Assembly (NCBI GenBank): GCA_900169235.1
Contig: FWCC01000363.1
Coordinates: forward strand, 1-64,000
Source: Zarea fungicola
Taxonomy: Eukaryota > Ascomycota > Sordariomycetes > Hypocreales > Cordycipitaceae
Direction: 5' to 3'
DNA length: 64,000 bases
Part shown: piece by piece, positions 56,083 through 64,000 of the stretch
Position numbering within the stretch: position 1 is the stretch's first letter
Layout of the letters: each line of letters begins with the position of its first letter
Program-made: the position numbers and the translations under genes
Notes under the pieces: generated by a model
Databases searched by the model: none
The model's input: the letters and a program-made list of their open reading frames with translations, nothing else
What the model was told of the DNA's origin: nothing

Positions 56083-58262
56083 TAGATACCAAATGGCTGT
56101 GTATTGCGAATGTGGCAGTTCACTGGGAGAGACGATATCTCGGAGAGACGATATCTCGGAGAGACGATATCTCGTTACCCATGACGCACACAAAGTGAGG
56201 AACTGAAACACCGGCCAACTTGGCACGAATATGGCCAGTTCTAGGCCGCGAGATTGTTACAAAAGATGATCTTTACGTATCCGGTCATGTCCACCGACTG
56301 TATGATTGGCTTGTGGCGAGCATTTGTAGGAAATGAGCGCCACGATGAGATGATGCCAAACCTGGCAGGACTAGGCAGCGATATCGCGGCGCAAGAGGAA
56401 GCTTGGAGTGCATATATTATGATATCATGTGCCGAGTAGCGGCAAAGGGCATATTCAAGAAAATTGCTGGTATATAAAATGAACTATAATTGATTACTAT
56501 ACTCATGAGGTTGTGGATCAAGAAATGGTGAAGCATGTTTGCCAGGAATGTTTGTTGACCCAGGCATCCAAAATGCAGATATGAGAAATAGCGGCACTGT
56601 AGATCTAGCAAAAAATGCACGGCTACAACCACACCTGGGCTGACAAGCACTTATCAATATCGGGAATTTAATTTAATTTAATTTAATTTTTTTCACAAAT
56701 GGCTACCCTGGCAGGTCCAGGTCTGCACGACCGCCGCCGGAAGCGGCACAGGAGCCACACAACCTTAAATCCATGCAAGGAATTCATCCTGCCCCTTGGG
56801 ATCTTGTCTAAGAGTGTTGCGTGCCATCCAGACTGTCAAAAGCACAGCCGTTGGACTTGAATTCAATGCAAACTCGGCTCCTCTAGTGCTGTTAACTTTT
56901 TAAGTATTAAAATTTGCCTGCGGCTAAATGATGCCTTCCACCTGCAGGGATCTCCGTTCCAAGAAAAAATAAATGCACTGGTACATCAGCTCGCAGGCTG
57001 CAGCGGCAGATCTTGATAATCTTCTTGTCCCTTGTCCCTTGTACCGTTTTGGTAAGATGACTTGCGGAGGACGGGCGTGCAATTGCCTCGAATGACCACA
57101 ATCCAGGATTCACTCCGCTCCTTTGAAGGCCATCAGCCATCAGCAGTACGGCCCCAGGTCTGCAGGATTCTAGGCAACTAGCGATGTGCACCTGGAAGAC
57201 AATACTACTTCGCCTTGCAATGCATTGAGCGAGCTGCACCGTCATTATCAGGCTCCCATTTATCTGTTCTAGCTCCAAAAAGATCGTCTAGGTGGTGTCG
57301 GAAAGCTTGCCTTGGGTCTCACAGCCTCGCTGTTGTTGCGTCGCCTCGGATCTCTGGCCTAGCAAAATGCGAGCAGCCCAACTATTAATAAAATGTAACT
57401 AGTTATAACAGCTGTGCAATGTACGAGATTATTGGTGAGTGCAAGCCTCGAGAACCAGTGACGCGCAAGCTGATGGTGGCTTGCAGGCTCTAGCCCTGTA
57501 GCTGTTCCCGTCCAGTCTTCGTGCACCCTGTTCAATATGCAAAGCCAATTTTGCGAATGCCGGTCCAAGCAAAGCAAAAAGATCGTGGGTTTCGATCAGT
57601 AGTTATTAGTTCGCTGATAGCTCAATAGCGGAAACGGGGCGACGACTAGAGGTCAACCAAGACACCAGCGTCGGCGATGACATGGTTCACCTTCAGAAGC
57701 GGTGGCGCCTTTCTGTCTGTTTCTGGCAGTAGCCTACATTACGAGGTTACAGGGTCTTTTGGTCCGGTGGTAATGCAGATAGAATGGCGCAGGAAACGGA
57801 CCGAGAAGGGTATTCGTAGAGCTACAGCCCCCTTCAATTGCATTTCCCCTCTCTTTTCTGCCTCTCAAATAGTTGGCCTAATTGTATACATTGATTGATA
57901 CCCCCAAAACCGTCTACGTACTTTCATCGAGGATTCCCCGAGCGCAATACCACTGGCAAAAACCCGGATCTAGCGCCTGGCTCCGTCATCATTTAAATAA
58001 AGACGAGAGCCACCAGGGAAAAAAAACCTACGGCACATCCGCCACTTCCAGTTCAGCGGCCCAGCCGACGACAGCGCCGCTACGTTAATATTTAGCTAAA
58101 ACCTTCTGGAAGGGTACCTTTGCCTCTGCCCTCCGCCTCTGCCGACCCGTCAGCTTCCTCTCCAATTTCCCACCTTCCATCCCCATCAAAGTGACAATCG
58201 TATTCTGTAATTGATTTGTCTCTTGTCCAATTGTCTTCGGTTTCTACCTCTATTTGCGCAGC
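56083..58262. other. Intergenic, 2.2 kb
   Basis: It holds a 3 x 16-bp tandem repeat at 56126-56173, an A+T pentamer run (TTAAT type) at about 56,668-56,690, and at the right the promoter of the syntaxin gene. Only short frames without recognisable features occur. Confidence 0.5.
56126..56173. repeat. Exact 16-bp tandem repeat, three copies, with palindromic core
   Basis: GGAGAGACGATATCTC is repeated three times without change, 44 bp after the IMP4 stop. Each unit has GAGA and TCTC arms around a GATATC core, so the array could fold into small hairpins or bind a dimeric protein. It probably lies in the IMP4 3' UTR. Confidence 0.9.
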
Positions 58263-59655
58263 ATGTCCTACGGTCAACCGAACCCGTACCAGCAGGGTCC
58301 TGCTCAAGAAGCAGGGAGCTACGGATATGGTCAGGTATGTTTCGCAGTTGCTTTTGGTGCATGCAAACACTCTCGGCGCAAACGCAGGAATGAAACAAGT
58401 CCGCTGCTGCCGCCAAGCTAGCTGCTTCGATAGCCAACAAAGGCTTCACCAAAATCGCCAAATTGCTGGATAAAAATCAAACTTGCTCTTCATATACTAT
58501 ATACTAACTGCTTTTTGTCTAACCCGGGTTTTACAACAGCCTAATCCCTACTCTCAAGACAACTATGAGCTCCAAGAAACATCACCATACGGAGCCGCGG
58601 CCGCCGGCACCGCTGCGACCACCGGCAATAGCCAGCAGCCTCTTTCGCAACAAGACTTCCTCGCACGCGTCCAGTCCCTTCGCGACGATATCAACCGCCT
58701 CACTGGTGACATTGAAACCATCGGCCAGCTACATCAGCGCTCCCTCAGCGCCGCTGACCCCCAAGCCGATCGCCAGCTCGAGCAGTATGTGAGCCAAACG
58801 CAGATCCGCAACACGGCGATCAAGGACGGCATCAAAGGCCTTGAGCGCGACCTCGCCCGCACCACCGATGCTTCCCGCAAGACCAAGCAGACCCAGCTTC
58901 AGTCGCTGCGCACCTTTTTCAAGTCGGAGCTCGACTCGTACCAGAGCATCGAGCGCGAGTACAGGCAAAAGTATCGCGACCAGATTGCGCGCCAGTACCG
59001 CATCGTCAATCCGGAGGCGTCGGAGCAGGAGGTGCAACAGGCGGCGGAAACGGATTGGGGCAATGAGGGTGTCTTCCAAACTGCCGTAAGTTGAATTTTT
59101 ATTATTATTGTCTCTTCTTACCCTCAACCCCCCTCTTCTATTTGTAATGTAAAAGATCATGTCGGGACCGTTTTTGTATCAGGTTGCCACGTACGGCGCC
59201 TTCAGATCCAAACACACCGAAACGTGCAACTCTTGCAAACATTGGAGGAAAAGATAAATTAAGGCAAAAAATAAAGGAGAGAGAAGGATTAGCTAACATA
59301 ACGTCTCTAGCTCCGCACAAACCGCACCGGTCATGCCAGCTCCCTCCTCGGCAACGTCCGCGCTCGCCACAACGAGCTCCAGCGTATCGAGCAGACCCTC
59401 ACTGAGCTCGCCCTCCTCTACCAGGAGCTCGCCACCATGGTTGAGCAGCAGGAGACCGTCATCGAGGATGCCGAGCGCAAGGGCGCCGAGGTGGTCGACA
59501 ACCTCCAGTCCGGCAATGAGCAGGTCGCACAGGCCAACAAGAGTGCTCGCAACCGCCGCAAGCTCAAGTGGTGGTGCTTCTTCATTGTCGTTCTCATTAT
59601 CATTGCCGCCGTGTTGGGCATTGCCCTTGGCATTACCCTGACAAAGAAAACCTAA
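58263..59655 (+). CDS. SSO1: Plasma-membrane syntaxin (Qa-SNARE), Sso1-like
   Basis: This is a t-SNARE for exocytic vesicle fusion at the plasma membrane, partner of Sec9 and Snc. Three exons, 58263-58334, 58540-59085 and 59311-59655, give 320 residues. The introns are long for this window (205 and 225 nt). The N terminus is a Gln/Pro/Tyr-rich tail (QPNPYQQGPAQEAGSYGYGQ). An Habc three-helix domain follows, from DFLARVQSLRDDINRLTGDI to the EREYRQKYRDQIARQYRIVNP helix. The SNARE motif runs from HNELQRIEQTLTELALLYQE through MVEQQETVIEDAERKG, with the zero-layer Gln in EQQ. The C-terminal anchor is WWCFFIVVLIIIAAVLGIAL (293-312), ending TKKT. Confidence 0.93.
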
Positions 59656-60404
59656 TCAAGCAGTGAAGAGATGAAGCGTCACGCACTAAATGTTTTGTAT
59701 ACTGAAAAGAGAAAGAAAAAAAATCTACTAGCGAGGATTACTTGATTTATTTTACTAGTGCGGTTCGGCTCGAGAATACTAATGAGGAGGAATCTACACG
59801 CAACAAAACACGCGCACATATGGACACACTTGCACAACGAAATACTAGAAATGGTTCATGTGGTTACATGTTACATGCTTTATGCTACGCGGTTGATGCA
59901 GATGGTTATGTTTTATAGTAATAGATTAAAGACAAAAACAAAATTACAATGTTTATTATTCATGGCATCCCTCTTCCATGGGTTGCGGTTTCCAATCAAG
60001 AGAGAAGTTTTCATTCGTTGAAAAAAGAAGTAGTACTACCACAAGGATGATGATTTGAAAAATGTACACAAGAAAGAGGAAGATACAAAAAAATGTTTGC
60101 AGCAGCCCCTCTCTGAAATGACCCTTCTTTTGTCCGGCCCCCCAAAAAACACATTACAATGAAATTCTATGCGTCTTCCCAGTTTCCCCTTTTTTACCAC
60201 CAGGGGGAAACTCAAAAGCACGTTGATTATGGAGGAGCCCAAGTTCTTTCTCCGACGTTTGCTTGGTTTGCCCGCCTCTCAAAAATTGTTAATCAAAAGC
60301 ACAATCGTACACACACCTCTCTTTTCTCCGCCATCGTTTTTGGGGATCCTAGTATTATATATAAGCCGAGTAACTGCTGGCAAATGTAAGGGCAGGCACT
60401 TGCT
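59656..60404. other. Convergent 3' region between syntaxin and TOM70, 0.75 kb
   Basis: An A+T-rich 3' UTR region for both genes with A- and T-runs; nothing else was recognised. Confidence 0.5.
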
Positions 60405-62440
60405 TTAAGCGCCCATGCGAAGGCCGCCGGCAGCACCACCAGCGGCGAGCTTAGCTGCCAGCTGAGGGTACTTGACTGTAACCTGGACTTGTGTCCTTGT
60501 AGCCTCGGCATAAGACAGAGCATTGACAATTTCGCCTTCAGTGCGGGAAAGTTCAGCAGCTCGCTCAAAGTATTGGAGAGCCTTGGGGACCTCGTTCTGC
60601 TGCAGGAGAAGCTGAGCCATGGTCGCAACAGCAATATCGCACTCAGGATCGACTAGACCGGTATCGTTAGCAAATAGTCATCGGCTTATCGTGCAATGGA
60701 ATACGTACTGATGAGAGCCTTCTCGCAGAGGTTCTCTGCCTCCTTAAAGTCCTTCTTCCACTGGAACAGAGCAAGAGCCTTGTTGATTAGAGGCAGCACA
60801 TTCATAGACATGGGTTTGATCTGTTTCTCCATCTCAACGGCAGTGTCAAACTTCTCTACGGCTTCAGCAAAGTTGCCCTGATCGAGCAGCAGCTCGCCAT
60901 AGTAGTTGTACACGTCGGGAACCTTGGGGAAGTTCTTGATGCAGCGGCGGAACGTAGCCATGGAAGAAGCAATAGAGCCCATCTTATACTGTGTCACGCC
61001 AAGCTGGATGTGGGAGAAGATGAAGTCCTTGTCAAGATCAATCGACTTTTGGTAATCCTTCTGAGCCTCAGAGAGATCGCCCTTGATGAAGTGAGCCTGA
61101 GCACGGTGATAGTACACGTCGGGGTCGTTGGGGTCCTGCTCAAGCGCCTTAGCAAACTCTTCATCGGCCTTAGCTGGTTCACCCAACTCAAGGTTGATGC
61201 TAGCGCGCTTGATGTAGCTCTGGGTCATTGAAGGGTCAAGCTCAATGCTCTTGTCGAAGTCCGCAGTGGCCGCTGTGTGGTTGCCCAGGAGAGTTTGCAT
61301 GGTACCGCGGAGGTTATAGGCGAGGGCTTCGTTGTCACCGAGCTCGCCGAGCTCAATAGCCTTTTCAATTGCAACACGGCCTTGTTCGTATCCATCAGAC
61401 GTGCGCTTCTCGAGGCCCTGGAGAGCGTGCTGCAACTGGCCAAGACCGGTTTCCAAGGACAGTTCAGCAGAGTCCTCGAGACCAGCGGGACGTGGCTTGG
61501 GGCGGAAGCTCTGGAGGTAGTTGCCGACGAAGATGGGGCTAGGGAGTCTGACAGGACGAGAAGCCATCATCTCCTTGGCCTTGAGCTCGGCGAAAGTCTT
61601 GAGCAGTCTTTCTACTGCCTGGGCAGTAGAGTCACTCTTGAAGTTGTCAATAATGCACGAGGCGGTAAAGTCAATTAGAGCGTCGGGGTACATGCTCTTG
61701 TGCTCGTATGCCGTGGCGCGGCGGTTAATGGCTTTGATGTAGTTGGGGTCCATGTTAATGGCGGCAGTGGTGTCCTCAATGACACTATCCCACTCGCCCA
61801 TGGCGCTGTGGCAAGCGGCACGATTTGAGTAAAAGACTGGGTCAGGCTTGCAGAGAATGGCCTTGGAGTAGAGCTCAATAGCCTTGTTGTAGGCCTTGTC
61901 GCCGTAGGCATGGTTACCGGCCTGCTTCAGCTTTGCGGCGTAGGCCTTGCGCTGCTCCAGACTAAGGGTCTGAACAATGGCTTCATCGACTTCCGGGAGC
62001 TCGGACTCGGACTCGACAGAGGCAGGCTTGGGCTGTGCGGGTGAAGGGGGAGTCGAGTTTTCGTTAGCCTTTCGTTCAGCCTCCTTGCGCTTTCGGCGCT
62101 CTTTCTTGCTGAGCTTGGTGGTCCCGTCGCTTTTAGATTTCTATACCGAGAGCAGACTGTTAGATATGAAGCCAATTGTGGTTGTAAACCAGGGGCTGAC
62201 GTTGACCGATTGATGACATCAGAAGACCTCGGAGCGTTTTTGGGCGGCACTCACCAAGTCCGAGTTGAGATAGTACACTGCGCCAGCACCAGTGACGGCA
62301 ACAGCCACACCAGCAATTGTATAGACAACGGCCTTGTTCTCCGACGCCCAGGTGGCTATGCGATCCCATGTGCTAGACGGAGCGCTAACGGGCACCTCGA
62401 CCTGGAGGGCGGGTGGCATGGAAGGAAGGGGGTTAGACAT
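60405..62440 (-). CDS. TOM70: Mitochondrial import receptor Tom70
   Basis: This is an outer-membrane TPR receptor that takes hydrophobic preproteins, such as carriers, from Hsp70/Hsp90. Three exons, 62440-62255, 62140-60709 and 60652-60405, give 621 residues. The N terminus is a short intermembrane tail and a membrane segment at 37-58 ([20 protein letters not shown]). A basic linker follows in exon 2 ([16 protein letters not shown]). The N-terminal clamp TPRs begin at [20 protein letters not shown] ([39 protein letters not shown]). The C-terminal TPR array runs to the end, including [27 protein letters not shown] and [14 protein letters not shown]. The last exon starts within [16 protein letters not shown]. 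It is divergent from the aminodeoxychorismate lyase gene. Confidence 0.96.
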
Positions 62441-63320
62441 GGCTATGGGGGAATTAGAATACAGGGATGAAACGAAGGGTAAAGATAGAAAAAGGAAAAG
62501 AAGAAGAGAAGTCGCAAATGAAGGAAACCCGAGATGCAGCAGTTCGCAGGCGGGGACGGTCGATGCGAGAAAGGAGCTGTAACAGCAGAAGCTTCTGGGT
62601 CGCGATGCAGAAAAAAGTCGATTGAGAGTCTCCGGCCGCGAGTCGTAAGGTAATTTTGCGGGCAGCTCTGACGAATGGCCTGGAGTCCCTATTAGTCATT
62701 GCTGCCAGCACTGGAACGAGCCTACCTACCTACCTACACCTACCTACCTAGTTGCCTAAGTACGTACTTCGCCAGAGTTACAGACCACAAAAAGTTTTGG
62801 GCCTTCCCTTATGCCTGAGGCATGGAGACCAGCTTTGTCTTAAGTACAGTAGCTACCATTTGGCACTGCGAGTATCTATTGGAATGAAGAGTGTTAATGC
62901 ATTGGAAATAAGCATAAATCTGCAAACTTCAACTGAATAAAACAAGACGTCTTCAAGGCAGAACGTGTTGTTGTGCTTCTGCAACGGTTGCAGCGCCTAT
63001 CAGCCTAAATTGCCAATCAATGCAATTCTGACGAAGCTAAGTAAGCTTGTAAAATTGTAGAAAGAAAAAGGAAAAGCTTAAAATTTAGCCGCATTGGCTT
63101 TACTCGCACCGCATTTGCACTATTCGCGTTTATATTCTCGATAGAAACCGCAAGGTTCGTCGCTGGAGGATAGGCCAATCGAGCCTCGCCACCTGCTAGC
63201 GCTGCCCTCGTCATACATTTATTACTTGCGTTATTGCGAGGAGAGCGGGCTGTCAACGACATCACTTTGCTGCCACGGAGCACCGCCCTTTAAACCACTT
63301 GCTACAGGCTGATATCTGAC
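62441..63320. promoter_or_regulatory. Bidirectional TOM70/ABZ2 intergenic region, 0.9 kb
   Basis: It holds both divergent promoters and a CCTA microsatellite at 62721-62750. No other RNA or repeat was seen. Confidence 0.5.
62721..62750. repeat. (CCTA)n microsatellite
   Basis: Seven CCTA units, interrupted once by an extra CA, lie about 280 bp upstream of the TOM70 start on the opposite strand. Confidence 0.85.
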
Positions 63321-64000
63321 ATGACTGGGGCTGACAACTTCTATATCTTCACCTCGCTTCGCTATGATCCTAGTCTGCAACAGGTCCCCAGCCGCGGGTT
63401 CGAGCATGCTGGATGGAACTTCCGCAATGTGTCTCCCTTTTATTGCTTAGACTATCATCGGGACCGCCTACTTCGAGCAGCAACTCACTGGGGATGGAAA
63501 CCCGCCATTGATGCACTCGCAGGTAACCCCGGCCTGACGAAGCTCGCAGATGCTGCCAATGACTTCCTGGGCACGGCACAGCTGACGCCTGTTCGACTAC
63601 GCATCATTGTCCACGCCCACGGAACTATGGAGTTTCAAAAGTTTGACACTCCTGATGCCAAGATTGAAAACCTGTTCCCGTCACGATTGCCCGCACCAGG
63701 GACGACACCAAGTGACACGGACGCACAGCGATCTGTAGTCTTTGCATTGGTTCTGGACGACAAGGCAGTTTCACGCTCCGAGTTTACACATTACAAAACA
63801 TCGCGCCGTGAAATGTACAATGCGGCTCGGGAACGTGCTGGCATCGCCATGGGCGAGCGTAAGGAAGTTCTCACTGTCAACGCAGACGAAAATACCATCA
63901 TGGAGGGTAGCACCACCACGCCATACTTTTGGCGGGATGGCAGGTGGATAACGCCTCCAGTCTCAGCACAGGTTAGCCCGACAGAGGGCAGTGGAGGCAA
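63321..64000 (+). CDS. ABZ2: Aminodeoxychorismate lyase (class IV PLP enzyme), 5' part
   Basis: The enzyme releases pyruvate from 4-amino-4-deoxychorismate to give p-aminobenzoate for folate synthesis. The frame is open from the ATG at 63321 to the right edge (226 codons, no stop), so the gene is truncated by the window. It starts MTGADNFYIFTSLRYDPSLQ. The YCLDYHRDRLLRAATHWGW helix is typical of the fold-type IV N domain. FTHYKTSRREMYNAARERAG contains the probable PLP-binding lysine. EVLTVNADENTIMEGSTTTPYFWRDGRWITPP is the aminotransferase class IV cofactor-loop region, written here in two parts: EVLTVNADENTIMEGS then TTTPYFWRDGRWITPP. Branched-chain aminotransferases are less likely because of the Abz2-like N-terminal part and the short KTSRREMY motif. 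Confidence 0.85.
   Translation, partial: MTGADNFYIFTSLRYDPSLQQVPSRGFEHAGWNFRNVSPFYCLDYHRDRLLRAATHWGWKPAIDALAGNPGLTKLADAANDFLGTAQLTPVRLRIIVHAHGTMEFQKFDTPDAKIENLFPSRLPAPGTTPSDTDAQRSVVFALVLDDKAVSRSEFTHYKTSRREMYNAARERAGIAMGERKEVLTVNADENTIMEGSTTTPYFWRDGRWITPPVSAQVSPTEGSGG

Noticed and set aside
1..64000. CRISPR arrays, rRNA operon, secondary-metabolite cluster or viral genes
   Set aside because: Looked for on both strands: no regularly spaced direct repeats, no rRNA-like conserved blocks, no PKS/NRPS/terpene enzymes and no viral replicase or capsid motifs.

Overview
The window is nuclear DNA from a filamentous ascomycete, most likely Sordariomycetes and probably Hypocreales. The evidence is short spliceosomal introns (mostly about 55-90 nt, with GTRNGT donors, CTRAC-type branch points and YAG acceptors), fungus-specific families (DUF3405, fungal Med1, a LIM protein with an N-terminal zinc knuckle, Mrc1) and a dispersed tRNA gene. 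The order-level call comes from recognising the proteins, not from a search. I joined exons by hand, keeping reading phase and family similarity across each junction. About 19 protein genes and one tRNA are supported.

Layout. 0-2.1 kb has no confident gene. 2.1-14.1 kb: Mediator subunit 1 (+), a secreted beta-propeller-like protein (-), mitochondrial Met-tRNA formyltransferase (-), an unrecognised Ser/Pro-rich protein (-) and a DUF3405 type II membrane protein (-). 14.1-17.7 kb is gene-free. 17.7-19.9 kb: a two-LIM, paxillin-like protein (-). 19.9-29.4 kb is gene-sparse: it holds only a small secreted cysteine-rich protein (26.1 kb), a 448-bp MITE with Tc1/mariner-type ends (22.4 kb) and a tRNA-like A/B-box pair (25.4 kb). 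29.4-48.6 kb is gene-dense: inositol-3-phosphate synthase, MRC1/claspin, tRNA-Val(AAC), an Mcp2-type ABC1 kinase, an unrecognised acidic protein, PEX19, UBC9, asparagine synthetase and VDAC/porin. 48.7-64 kb: a mitochondrial J-protein, UPF1, IMP4, a Sso1-type syntaxin, TOM70 and the 5' part of an ABZ2-type aminodeoxychorismate lyase that runs off the right edge.

How the genes relate. Almost all are conserved single-copy housekeeping genes, and there is no biosynthetic cluster or operon-like unit. Organelle functions are prominent: formyl-Met initiation, Mcp2, VDAC, a J-protein and TOM70 for mitochondria, and PEX19 for peroxisomes. Several pairs are divergent and may share promoters: Mcp2/unknown, PEX19/UBC9, UPF1/IMP4 and TOM70/ABZ2. 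I found no evidence of a new multi-gene system. The points most worth a second look are the MITE and tRNA-like element in the gene-sparse block, the candidate effector beside them, a near-perfect inverted repeat plus a Gcn4/CPC1-like site upstream of asparagine synthetase, two genes with no family assignment, and several tiny coding exons that simple ORF scans miss.
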